In this document: in pieces, positions 50,226-60,861 of the stretch
Position numbering within the stretch: the stretch's first letter is position 1
How the letters are laid out: each line of letters starts with the position of its first letter
Assembly: GCF_000091045.1 (NCBI RefSeq)
Contig: NC_006685.1
Location: forward strand, 1,234,701 to 1,298,700
DNA length: 64,000 bases
Reading direction: 5' to 3'
Source of the DNA: Cryptococcus deneoformans JEC21
Taxonomy: Eukaryota; Basidiomycota; Tremellomycetes; Tremellales; Cryptococcaceae
Notes under the pieces: model-generated
Told to the model about the DNA's origin: nothing
The model's input: the letters and a program-made list of their open reading frames with translations, nothing else
The model's database searches: none
Translations under genes and position numbers: made by a program

Positions 50226-51224
50226 ATGACTCTTCGCTATCGCCCAATCCCTCTTCGCCCAATCCTTCCTCCTTATCTCTCACTTTCAACCCATTTGCCC
50301 ATTAATCGAACTCCTGCCGTCCCTTTTTATCGCGACTCCAAGCATACTGTGCCCACCAAATGGAGTCTCTATAGGTCACTTCTTCGGTTTTCCAAGTCCT
50401 CCAAACCAGGGTATCCAGCCCATTACCCGGAAATTAGAAATGAGATCAAAAGACTTTGGAAGAAGCACAAGAGCTTGACGTCTATCCCCAGAGTGCAGCA
50501 GTTCCTCAATGGGCAGTACGATATCCTGTCTGCGTTTCAATTAGGCGAAAGTTCCAAGCTGAGTGAACTAGAGTCTCGCTTGGAAAACAAGCGTGTCCTA
50601 CGGGATCTCTCCAAATCCCGAGACAGAGCAGACCAAGCTTCTCAACCCGACAGCAAACCTCCTCGATTGACGGGAGGATATCTGCGTCCCACGTTGTTCA
50701 ACCCCCCTCTTCCTCGTCTCAAACCTCAACCCATTGGGCTTTCAATGATGATTCACAATAGATTACGAAAGAGAGAGCGAAGAATGGAAAAGCGCCGAGT
50801 ATATGCGTCCTTGAGAACTGATCTCAAACTTGAAGTCGCCTTCTGGAGGGCAACTGAGGGCAACGACACGGATTGGTCAAGGCGGAAAGATGAGAGGTCA
50901 CATTTTGGCTGGGATAAGCTCTTACGGGAAGAAATAATTTTGATGGATAAAAGATTCATAAAGGAGAACATGAGGTCAGACATGGTTTATGACAGCAATA
51001 TGATGAGAAGAGTAGAGAGAGCAAAGACCAGAAAATTGGTGTGGTGGAAAGGAAAGAAAGAGGAGGCAACATCGGCGAAGCGCGAAAAAGGCATGGAACA
51101 ATGCAACGTGACATCCAGTACGTATACAGAATTTGATTTCGTACAAAGATCTGACTATGCCTCTTCAAGATCAGCCATAAGGGCCCGGCCCACAGCGGCG
51201 AGGATCTCAGGCGAGGGATCCTGA
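50226..51224 (+). CDS. LYR-motif (Complex1_LYR-like) protein
   Basis: Single-exon gene of 332 codons. The LYR tripeptide stands at residues 48-50 (WSLYRSLLRFSKSS), followed by a helical segment (HYPEIRNEIKRLWKKHKSL) as in LYRM proteins, which bind acyl carrier protein and serve Fe-S cluster transfer or respiratory-complex assembly. The N terminus is rich in Arg, Pro and hydrophobics and could be a mitochondrial presequence. A long basic region follows (RLRKRERRMEKRRVYASL). It is longer than most LYR proteins (about 100 aa), so the precise subfamily is open. Its last 70 nt overlap BCD1 on the other strand. Confidence 0.75.
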   Translation: MTLRYRPIPLRPILPPYLSLSTHLPINRTPAVPFYRDSKHTVPTKWSLYRSLLRFSKSSKPGYPAHYPEIRNEIKRLWKKHKSLTSIPRVQQFLNGQYDILSAFQLGESSKLSELESRLENKRVLRDLSKSRDRADQASQPDSKPPRLTGGYLRPTLFNPPLPRLKPQPIGLSMMIHNRLRKRERRMEKRRVYASLRTDLKLEVAFWRATEGNDTDWSRRKDERSHFGWDKLLREEIILMDKRFIKENMRSDMVYDSNMMRRVERAKTRKLVWWKGKKEEATSAKREKGMEQCNVTSSTYTEFDFVQRSDYASSRSAIRARPTAARISGEGS

Positions 51225-52427
51225 TCCTGTGCCTCCTCAGCACTCACATCATCTGCTTCCTCTGCTCCATTTTCTGCATCGCTGCCCTCCTCCGAATCAT
51301 ATTCCCCCAATGCAAGAAGCCCTTGATTGCTTTCAGACTTTAACCTCTTGGTACCATTATGTTGGACCTTCCCTTCTGCGACTTCGTTCAATCTTCTCTT
51401 TGCTCCCCAACCGGAGTCTCGCTCTCTGCCGGAGACTTGAGATATCGCTTCTATCTCAGTAATGATAGCTTCCCCCTTATCCACCATCTCTTCCCAATTC
51501 TCTCTTGCCATCAACTGTATCTCAGGGAACTCTACCCATGCTGAGCCTTTCAGCACATCTTTGAGCGGTTTATTGGCATCGAGTGGAGGGTAAAAGATCT
51601 TTTGATTGGGTTGATGGGAGGGTGCAGGTCTGAAAGGCGTTGAGTGGAAAGGTTGGCAAAACCGAATCTCAGACAAGGGGATGGTTAAAGATGGTAATAA
51701 GGAGGAGATAGTGGGCAGAGATTCGGCTTCACGAGCATGGAAAAGAACACGGGGATGAGTGATAGTCTTGAAGGATGTCGAGGTGATAATTGTAGAATCG
51801 GGAGAAGGCAGGATGAGATTGCTTGGTATAATGAGGTGAACTGTGAGGTGTAGCTGTTCTGTTCTATATTAAAGTAGTGCGTCAGTCAAGATACAGCGTA
51901 TAATTATTGAAAGGGACAGACTTGGGGTTCCAACTCGACTGATTCGTCTTCTTTCTGCCCATACCTTCTGGCATGAATTCCGCCCTGCAGCCATACCTCT
52001 CAAGTTCCCTTCTTAATCCATCGGTCTTACTTCGCCGTTGGCCCTTGGGGGCTCTGGATCCTCTGCCTCGTCCTCGAGAGCTGACAACTCCGCCGTTGAC
52101 CTCCTCAATTTTGATACCCTTGCCCCATCCTGCGATTTGACGCCTCCCTTCTTCCAGCAAAGTGTAATCACTGGACCATACTCCTTGGCCATACTGATTC
52201 AGCGGCACAAATTTCGCGGGATCGCGAATGCCTGAGCATGAATCACGGCTCTTATGAATTTGAGAGCAGTTGAGAGAACATGAGCGAGCAGAGCAGCGAG
52301 GGCAAGTGTATTTTGCAGGAGAGGAGCATACGGCGCAGATTTTTGATGGGCCTGCAGCTGAAGATGATTGAAAGGTATTTTCTGTGGGCTTTTGCGGGAG
52401 AGATGACATGATCGGGTAGAGGGACAT
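51155..52427 (-). CDS. BCD1: Box C/D snoRNA protein 1 (zinc-finger HIT)
   Basis: Nuclear factor for box C/D snoRNP assembly. Start MSLYPIMSSLPQKPTENTF at 52427 (a second in-frame ATG is at 52409). Zinc-finger HIT: ICAVCSSPAKYTCPRCSARS then CSLNCSQIHKSRDSCSG, with all cysteine and histidine ligands. Then GVWSSDYTLLEEGRRQIAGW, LERYGCRAEFMPEGMGRKK, QSSWNPK, an intron ending near 51864, EQLHLTVHLIIPS, HPRVLFHAREAESLPTISS, WVEFPEIQLMARENWEEMV and an acidic tail that ends ALMADLEEA. Two exons. It is convergent with the LYR gene and the coding sequences overlap by 70 nt (51155-51224). Confidence 0.9.
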
Positions 52428-53181
52428 GTATGGTAGTTCGTTGGACTTCGATGAAACCAGTTAACCGGCGGCCCGAGGCAAGATTTTCTACAGCCCGACG
52501 GACATGGCCGCCTGCGTTCATTGGTGGACGACCGTTTCTTCTTTTTTTTTGTCGCTTTCGGGGTTCGCTTTCTCTCCACTCCGTCGGGTCCTGGCATCGT
52601 TGTTCCCCGCACGGGCCTCCTCTTATCCGCATACACAACCCTCTGCTCCCATGATCGGTGGTTAATTGCTGATTGATCGCCGTTTGCGCCATGGCCTCCT
52701 CCTGTCGGCGGGGTTTCATTACCTCTTCTGCCATCACAAAGGCACGTTCCACATACCCCACACAAATAAATCATCCATCAGTAGATATGGCTTACGTCGG
52801 CTTCCACCCATCATCAACGCCTCCAGCTTCCGTCGGTCCCTTATGCAGGCCATTTTCGATGAACAAAGACACTCTCAGATAGCACAAGGGAAGTAGAACG
52901 TGATGGCTGATTGTTTCAAGTGATGGTCACTTTCATCTGAGTGACAGTCGTATTACATTAATGACCAGACTGACCGCATCCCGCAAGCCAGCGGACGGAT
53001 ATATAACATAGCACGAAGTGACTTCTAATCCGTCAGCCTTTCGTTATCATCTCAAATTCAGCCTCCATTCATCGAATTTAGACTCCAGACGAAGGCTTTG
53101 CCTCTTCCTGTACTATTCACCCCATAACTACCCCTTATCACTCTACACGACAAAACGGAGATCTCTGAAACCTCCAGCGAA
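52428..53181. other. BCD1-carbonic anhydrase intergenic region
   Basis: 754 bp. It includes the BCD1 promoter, a GC-rich patch near 52460-52620 with a T8 run at 52542, a possible 63-codon plus-strand ORF (52691-52882), and the promoter of the carbonic anhydrase gene. Confidence 0.4.
52691..52882 (+). CDS. Possible small protein, mitochondrial-presequence-like
   Basis: ORF of 63 codons from MASSCRRGFITSSAITKARS, a run rich in Ser, Arg and hydrophobics with no acidic residues, as expected for a mitochondrial targeting sequence, then YPTQINHPSVDMAYVGF and a Pro/Ser stretch ending MNKDTLR. I find no family. It may be exon 1 of a spliced gene, a leader in the carbonic anhydrase 5' region, or chance. 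Confidence 0.25.
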   Translation: MASSCRRGFITSSAITKARSTYPTQINHPSVDMAYVGFHPSSTPPASVGPLCRPFSMNKDTLR

Positions 53182-54353
53182 ATGAGTCATTCTAGTCTCG
53201 ACTACCCGGAGATGGTATGTCTCATCCGCGGTTGTATTCTTTTATGGTCCTGATTGTCCTATTCGTTGCAGAAGGAGCTTTTCAACCGCAATCTTAAATG
53301 GTCTGAAAATGTCTGGGCGAGGGACCCTTCTGTAAGCGCTGCGTGGAGTCCCCTCCCTCGGTATTGATGTTCTGACGAATGTCGATAGTTCTTCCCGCAC
53401 CACTTTCCTGGCCAACGACCGGAAATCTTGTGGATTGGTTGTAAGTATCCTTCTGCGTCTTAACGTTACAACATGGGCCCCTGCATTATGTCTCCTATTC
53501 CCATCTTTGTACTATACCATGAACATCTGCAGAAGCTCACGTTTTGATCACTATCTTTACATCATTAGGCTCTGACGCGCGCGTTCCCGAGACGACCATC
53601 CTGGGCTGCCAGCCTGGGGATATTTTTGTGCACCGAAACATTGCAAAGTGAGTAGAAACTGATCCGAAGCATTGTCCAGTCTCCCCCTTTTTGGATCAAA
53701 TATCTTTACTGGCCTAAATTTACTTTATGCTGAAAATACGTCAGCTTGTATTCACCTCAAGATGATTCACTCAACGCGGTGTTAATGATAGCTTTGTTCA
53801 ATTTCAACGTCAAGCACATTGTCGTCACAGTAAGTCGTGTTAATCTCACAATGCAAACGTTCCATCAATATCCGGCTAATGTATATAGGGCCATACAAAC
53901 TGCGTAGGCTGCCTTACAGCTCTCAATGTTTCTCGTCTCCCGGCCACGCCTCCTACAACCCCTTTGCAGCGTTATGTCAAGCCGCTCGCCACACTCGCCC
54001 GAACATTGTATACTCCTGACGGCCCTCCTACTTTGGATCTATTAGTGGAGGAAAATGTGGTGCAACAGGTGAAGAACCTAGTAGAAAGTGATATAATCAA
54101 GGGCGTGAGTGGAGTGTATATACAGTTGAAAAGGAAAAATGCTGATATATCTCTTCAGAACTGGAAGAAACGAGGTGCCGATGGCGTTGTCATCCACGGT
54201 TGGGTATATCATCTTGAAGATGTACGTTTATCTCTTCTCGAAGATTTGATTAGTACTGATAAGCATTCATTATAGGGAACTATTCGGGATCTCAACGTCT
54301 CCGTGGGACCATCTGGGCATATCCCAGGTAAAAAAGTGAAGAGCTTATTCTAG
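53182..54353 (+). CDS. Beta-carbonic anhydrase
   Basis: Zinc enzyme hydrating CO2 to bicarbonate. Start [20 protein letters not shown] at 53182, then [19 protein letters not shown]. Zinc ligands: [18 protein letters not shown] (Cys and Asp/Arg dyad of beta enzymes) and [13 protein letters not shown] (His and Cys, H-x-x-C). [12 protein letters not shown] lies between. The C-terminal region has [20 protein letters not shown], and the stop is at 54353. Eight short introns, several very close together. Cryptococcus has two, Can1 and Can2; Can2 supports growth in ambient CO2 and I cannot separate them by sight. Confidence 0.93.
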
Positions 54354-55758
54354 GGCCAGATGAGTGAAAGCGCCTTGTTCCATGTATCGCTTTCGGGTGA
54401 ATATCTGGCCCCATTATCATCTATTCGTAAAGTTGTTGTTCGTCATTGTACATCCCGTAGAGCTCTTGGTTTTCTTTTAATGATGTGATAGGAATGATAC
54501 CAAAACAGATTGTATGCATGCGGCGAAATGTATGAAAACCTTATTATGAAAAGACCCTCAGAAGAATATACTGTCGCTCCGTGCTTCGAAAAGTCCTTGT
54601 ATAACCGATGTCAGGCGGTCAGACTTCTCGAGCTAGCGATGAAGAAATTCAAACAACATCACTGGGTCATCAAAACTGCTCAGGCCGACGGTTCGCGTAA
54701 CCAGACGCAGCTACAGTCATTACCAGATGTGTGGGCGGTAAGACCGTAAAGAATAAAGATAAAAATGAAAATGAAATATAAAGGTGAAATGGAAGCAGCC
54801 CAAAAGCACAGAGTAAGCCCCATCGAGTTACCTACCCCACCACACCACAAGGTGGATGGGTAAAACAGGCAATCGCATGACTATAGCTATGAGCGCATTT
54901 GTTTCATCCCCCATTGTCAACCCGCCCTCCTTCATGCAGCCATGACAACCGACCAAGGCTCATATCTTCGCCTGAAGCCAGCAGACCGCAAAAAAAAAGA
55001 AACTCCAGTCCAGACCCAAGCACTGGCACCTCCCATGCTCCACCGGATGAACCGGGTGGCCTACACAGAAGGAAAGAAACCAGTGGGACGCCAAGGCCAG
55101 CCAAACAACCATTTGCCACACCCTACACAATATACCTCAACTATCCAAACCAGACCGTTCACTTACCTCCCCATCACACACCCTCAATCCAACTACAACC
55201 GCCACTCTGTAGTCTTAGATACAGCGCTTTCCCGGCAGGAGTGTCAAATTAAAGCAAGGGGGTGATGGTAAAGGGGCTAATAGGAAGGCATAAAGAAAAG
55301 CTGAAAATACCGTGCGTCTGGGCGGGGAAGCAGAACGAATAGCGGAGAGGATAGGAGTAAAGACGAGATGGGGGAGGCTCCGGGGACTTTCGACCCACAG
55401 TGTGAGATCGGATGGTCGCAATGCCAACCAGTGCGTGAACTGCAAAAGCGATTCTTGTGTTTGGGCTGATTGAAAAGAAAGGGAAACAAAAGGCAAAGCG
55501 AGGATAAAATGAAATTTTGTTCGTCGACAAACGAAGCGGAATCAAATTTTAACTAACCATTTGATGCCGCTCTGAAGATCCCGCTGCATCAAGGAACTTT
55601 TTATCTGATGTTCGCCGCTGTGTATTGGTGCATAGCCGAGCGCTGATGGCCAGTGTTCCACCAGTTCATGTACATACATAGAGGTCTAGTGTAGTATCGT
55701 TCCGTATCTTATTATTATGTAGGTTCTGCTCTCATATGATTTTGCTTTTTAAAAGGCC
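54354..55758. other. Convergent region with unidentified ORFs
   Basis: 1.4 kb between two genes that run toward each other. Plus-strand ORFs at 54510-54749 (MYACGEMYENLIMKRPSEEY onward) and 54899-55265 show no family signature. The size is large for two 3' flanks, so a small gene or a non-coding RNA may be hidden here. No tRNA was found. Confidence 0.35.
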
Positions 55759-57631
55759 TTAATGCTCGTGATCATGTCCGTTCCCTTCATCACCTTCTGG
55801 GCCGGTGATCTTGACGCCTGGAGGGCAGCAAGTGTCACCGCTACATTGTCCTGGCGGGCAACGGATGAGACAGGCCTCGGTATCCTGGGGATCAGTCTCC
55901 TCGCAGTAAAACCTGACCAGCATGTTAGAACAAATCCATAATATAAATATCCCTTTTGAGTACTTACTCTGGTTGGATGGTGACGCTGTGGATTCCGTGG
56001 CTATGCATCCTTTCCCTAATGCCGCTAGCTACCACCATGTAGTCTCTGCCGGCCTCGATCATAACATGAACACTGGCAACGACTGTTGATTCTGACAATT
56101 GCCAGATATGTAATTCGTGCACAGAGTCAACACCAGGGACTTCATAAATACATTGACGCACAGCGTCTAGAGAGACGTGGGAGGGCACCCCCTGCATGAG
56201 GATGTAAGACGCGGACTTGACGAGAGGAAGAGCGGAGGAGAAGATGATGCAGGTGATGACAAGAGAGACACCTGGGTCAAAGTAGAGAGTCCATCGGCCT
56301 TGGCAGCTAGTTGCACGTTAAAACCAGAGTCGTGTATAGTAAACGGTAGTGCACTTACAACCAGATAACCAGACCAGCAGAGATAACACCGACATTACCA
56401 AGAGCGTCACCCACAACATGCAGAAAGACGCCACGCATGTTCATAGCACCGTGGGAGTGGCCATGGCCGCCATGCCTACCGTGTTCAGCAGGTGAGCCAT
56501 GGGTATGACCTGATTCAGCGTCGCTGGCATTCCCGGCGAGCTTCTTGCCGCTGTCGCTTCCCTGCTCGCGCTCACGGCCGTGGTCTTGATCATGGTCATC
56601 CTTCTTAGACGCTTTCTTCTTGCCATTATCAATAACTGTAGAACTTGAAGTAGAGTTACCATCGCCACCTACGGGAGGAAGCACGTCGTTCTGTCCGGGA
56701 ACAGGAGGTACAATGTTGGCACTGCCCAGTCTGCTGTGGCCTCCAGCGCGGGAGAAACTTCCTCTCTTTGTTCGTCTACTGGCGCTACCAGTTCTACCAT
56801 GGCCGCCTGCATTGGGCGATTTGGCCAAATGACCTGCGCGGGAGTCAAGAGACGATGAAAGCTGAGTACCGCCGTACCCGAATTCTTGGGCAGTTTCAAT
56901 GACCTGTGCGCGGGTTTGAGCAGGGTGCTGATAAAGCTCAGATACGGAATCGTCACGAGAGATGAGGGACGACGTCTCGTCCTCATCGTTGGGAAGTGCG
57001 ACAGCACCGTGAGTGTGTCCGCCATGAGAATGACCATGGTCTAAAGAAGTAAAAAAAAAGAAATTTATCCTATCAGCGGCTATCCAGCGGCAATGGACGG
57101 CGGGCGGAAACTTACCATGAAAAAGGAAAAGGCCGACAATGTTACTCAAGAGACCCAAGCTGCCCACGACAACGATCAACTGGGCGTTGGAAATTTCCGG
57201 GGGAGAGAAGATCCTGCCAACAGCTTCCAAACCGATGGAAACACAGAGGGCAACAAGGAAGACACCGTTAATGAGAGCACCAAGAATTTCAGCACGCTGC
57301 CAGCCATAAGAGTTGGCAGACGAGGACGGGGAAGTAGCAAGCCTAATTGTGTAGAGAGCTACGATGAGAGAGAGGACATCGCTATTGTTTTAAAATGATC
57401 GGGTTAGTGGGTCCTTTGTGATGACAAGAGGGATGGTGAGAGCTTACTTGAGCATATGGAACGAGTCGGCAACAAGTGCCAGAGAGCCGACAGCGTATCC
57501 GGTAATCAGTTCCTACTATGGTCAGTCTGGCCGAGGCATGAAAAGAGTGGGCTAAAAGTACATACGATCAAGAAAAAGACGGAATCGATCACCAGAAGGG
57601 TGATGATGCGCGCCTGTCTTGAGAGCCCCAT
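55759..57631 (-). CDS. ZRC1: Zinc/cation diffusion facilitator (ZRC1/COT1 type)
   Basis: Vacuolar or ER membrane antiporter that moves zinc out of the cytosol. Start MGLSRQARIITLLVIDSVFF, with membrane helices in VIDSVFFLIELITGYAVGSL, ALVADSFHMLNDVLSLIVAL (the HxxxD zinc site), WQRAEILGALINGVFLVAL and LIVVVGSLGLLSNIVGLFLF. A long cytosolic histidine-rich loop follows (HDHGHSHGGHTHG, then a Ser/Gly linker, then HGRHGGHGHSHGAMNMRG). FLHVVGDALGNVGVISAGLV is the second HxxxD site. The C-terminal cytosolic domain (HVSLDAVRQCIYEVPGVDSV, HELHIWQLSESTVVASVHV) ends with Cys-rich CPPGQCSGDTCCPPG and EGNGHDHEH. Six exons. Confidence 0.94.
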
Positions 57632-58134
57632 GTTGTGCTAACTTTATCAAAGATGGCGAATGGGCGGCGGGTGTTGGGAGGGGGTTGGGGGACGGTGTTC
57701 TAAAGAGCGGAGCTGGGTGGTTGAAGGTGTCACCTGAACTGATAGAACGATAACTGGAGTCTGAAAATTTCGCTAAATATGGAAATGAATTGAGGGGCTG
57801 AAAACGACGCCACCCTGTAATAAAAAGTATTCGGTAGTACTCCCTCGGCCCGTTTTCTAATCGCATTGTAATCAGGGAATCTCCATTTTTTGTAATCCAT
57901 CGGACATCGCCTGCGATCGCATCATCGACCCTGAGGAACAATAACGTAATTATCCCTCGGGGCGTGTGGCCCTCGGCTGGCATGCCTTCCAAATAGGCAA
58001 GCGGATAGAGGTGGAGGGATAGGCTCGTGGTTACGTCATTAGGGTTGTTTGTTATTGACCGAAGGAGCAACGATAGACGGCGCATGGAACGATTTTCTGC
58101 ACTCTCCCCCCCCCCCCAAGTCCCCCGAGACAGC
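57632..58134. promoter_or_regulatory. Divergent promoter ZRC1 / SEC2
   Basis: 503 bp between the two start codons. A run of 12 C stands at 58106-58117 just before the SEC2 start. No zinc-response element was identified. Confidence 0.4.
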
Positions 58135-60542
58135 ATGTACCCCATCCACACGGCCCCCGTCTACTACTCCTATTCCCGCCCGCCCTCCCCAAGCAATGGC
58201 CCCGCGGCCCCGCCCTTCGAGTTCTCCGGCGTCACAATCCCCCCAAGACTCAAGAGCATTGGCAGACAGCTGAGCCAGCTGGGCAACGACTTTCTTACCA
58301 CGCAGCCAGACCAGGAGCCCAAGTCACAGCCCAGAGGGGACGGGAAAGCCCCAGATATACCAGGCATGGGCGATGATCCCATCCTCTGCCCGTATTGCGA
58401 CAAGCCGCTGCCTCCCAGCCTCTTTGCCCAGGTCGCGGAGCACTCACATCGTCACCAGACACTGGGTCCGTCTCGGCCCTCTTCAGTTCCATCGTCTGCC
58501 GTATCCGCCAAACTAGGACCCACGCCTGGGCATAAAAGTGCGGACAAGACTACGTCAGATGCTTTGAGTGCAACAGTAAGGAATGGTGATGCAGCGAATC
58601 ACTCTGCAGTCGTTAATACCATCTCGCCTGCAGACATTGCTAGGTGGTCGTCCCTTGCGGGTATTTCCATCACCATGCCGGAGCCATCAGGGCCGTCACA
58701 AGGTATTCACAAAGCCAAAGATGCAGACGCAAAGCCGTTTCCAATGATACCGCCCCCGCCTCCGCCTAACAAGCTCACCCGACCTCCTCCTGCTTCGCGA
58801 CACAACTCTGCTGATTCCGGATCGAGGTTTGGGTTTTTCCGAAGAGATTCCAAAAGAGAAGACGATAGTGACGGAGAGGGTGAGGATAGAGGAAGCGGTT
58901 ATGCAAAACTGGGCGCGGGTGGGAGTGACGACGAGGAAGAAGTGACGTCTGGCAAGAAAGAGCAGCATGATGGTGTCAACGAGGGAGATGACGATGCCAA
59001 AGTGGAAGACAACGCTAGCCTTGACCTCGGAGATCAAGACAAGAACGGACAGGTTGAGGATGAAGGACGGCCTGAATCCACGGCTAAAGACCCCGGAGAA
59101 GTTTCGAGCGTTGACTCTAACAGCGACTTGAAAAACGTGATGCAAGAGATTCTTACCAAGGTGAATCAAATGGTAAGTCGCCCCCATTGAAGTATGCATT
59201 AGGGACTGATATCCTCAAGACCGCATCCCATAATCAACTCCTCGACTCCCATTCTTCCTTGCTCACGTCCCTCAAAATTGCCCGTTCAAATCTGGCAATG
59301 GCGGAAGCAAACTCTGAAATGCTCGAAGAACAATTGAAACGGCAGCCCTCTACCTCCAGCGCCCGAGTAGTCTCGGGCCCTGCTGCAAGTCCAGTGACAT
59401 CAAACTTTACACACGCAAGTCGTCCGTCTAGCCCCATGCCTGGCAACATATCAGACCAACGGGCACGACCGTCAAGCTTAAATCTGACGTCATTGCCCAC
59501 CAATTCCGCTCCATCTTCAGCTGCGCCCGAAAGCAGCAAGTCATGGTTCTGGTCCAATAACAAGAAAAGACCCAACGAAGCCCCTGTTACAGGCGGCAGA
59601 ACGAGCGGGGAGTATTTGAAGGGACTGACAAGCCCACCTATGGCTGTGCCGTACGGTGGAGCACTGCCTGAGGGGAGGCCTATGCCAGCTAGATCGGCCA
59701 CACATTCTGGTCAGTTGGCTACTGGAGTCAGTAAATCGCTTGGCGCGGATAGCATTCTCTCCAAACAATCATCTACTCGCCCTAGTACACCTACCCAAAC
59801 ACCGGGGCCTGTACCCGTCTCGAATGCGGAACTTGCCTCCCTTCGCACTGCCTACTCGTCTGCCCTATCCAAGCTCTCTTCTTTGACCGCTGAGCTCACT
59901 GATTTGAAGCGCACCAACTCTGCCATGGAGGCTGAGCTTGAGTCTCTTTCCCAAGCACTGTTTGAAGAAGCCAACAAGATGGTGGCGGATGAGAGAAAGA
60001 GGCGGGCAGAGATGGAGGAGAATCTGAAGGAGGTTAGAGAGGAGAGAGAAGCATTGAAAGAGACCGTTAAAGTGCTGGGAGGGAAGGTGAGCCCGCCCAA
60101 TGAAGATGCGGATGCCAAGCCACCAAAGAAAAACGAGCCAGAAGAAGTGGAGGAGGAGAACATCATCCCCAGAGACCTTGATAAACACTATGCCGCTCTT
60201 CGCAAGTCCATTCACAACGTTGCCTCCCCTCCCATCTCGCCACCCGCCGACGCATCCCGCCTTCCGGCTACCTTTGAACTGCCTGAATCGGGTCTTGCTT
60301 CGCGTGCATCCCCAGAGGAAGTGGGTAGGCCGTTGTCAGTCAGTTTGCCTGACGAAAGTAACCCCTGGGCGTCTTCGGCGAATTCTGCCGCAGCAGCAGC
60401 AGCAGCAGCACCGGTTGGTCTTGGACTAGGTGTTGATGAAGAAGGAAGCGTACCAACAGAGTTTAGATTAAGCGTAGTAACGCCTAGTCCCAGGAAGGAA
60501 AAGACAGGGGAAGGTTTGGAATCCGGGGCTGGATTGAGTTGA
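58135..60542 (+). CDS. SEC2: Rab GEF of the Sec2/Rabin family
   Basis: Exchange factor for Sec4/Rab8-type GTPases on secretory vesicles. The Sec2 signature coiled coil is in exon 2: LASLRTAYSSALSKLSSLTA, MEAELESLSQALFEEANKMV, ADERKRRAEMEENLKEVREE. Start MYPIHTAPVYYSYSRPPSPS at 58135 follows a 12-C run. Exon 1 encodes a Pro/Ser-rich region with a CPYCDKPLPPSLFAQVAEHS zinc-ribbon-like motif, then charged, low-complexity sequence; it joins exon 2 by a GTAAGT intron at about 59173-59219. The C terminus is Ser/Pro/Ala-rich with an Ala8 run. The Cys pair at the N terminus is unusual for Sec2. Confidence 0.85.
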
Positions 60543-60861
60543 ACCGGGGATAATTAGCGTATATACATTATAATCCGAGTAGTTCATGGTAGATGTACAT
60601 ATAATGAGTAGCTTCGTTAAATGGGAAATTGTTACATTTATGGGTTTATTCATCTCATCACTCGCGCAATCAATCATTGTTGCTGGATCGTTTTTTTTTT
60701 TTTTTTTTTTTATAATTTTCTGGCGCATCGAATTGTTTTCATTTTTATTTCTCTTCCAAAATTTGGTTACGAAAACTAATCTGGACAACGCTGCAAAAAG
60801 ACCCCCAGCACCACCCCAGCCACCCGTATTCCCCCACTAAAACGTCGCCCCAGAAGAATTC
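60543..60861. other. Intergenic SEC2 / SET-TAD3 region
   Basis: 319 bp with a run of 21 T at 60691-60711. It contains the SEC2 3' flank and the promoter of the SET-TAD3 gene. No gene. Confidence 0.5.
60691..60711. repeat. Poly-T run (21 T)
   Basis: Uninterrupted T homopolymer upstream of the SET-TAD3 gene. On the plus strand it may act as a nucleosome-free promoter tract, as poly(dA:dT) does in fungi. Confidence 0.85.
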
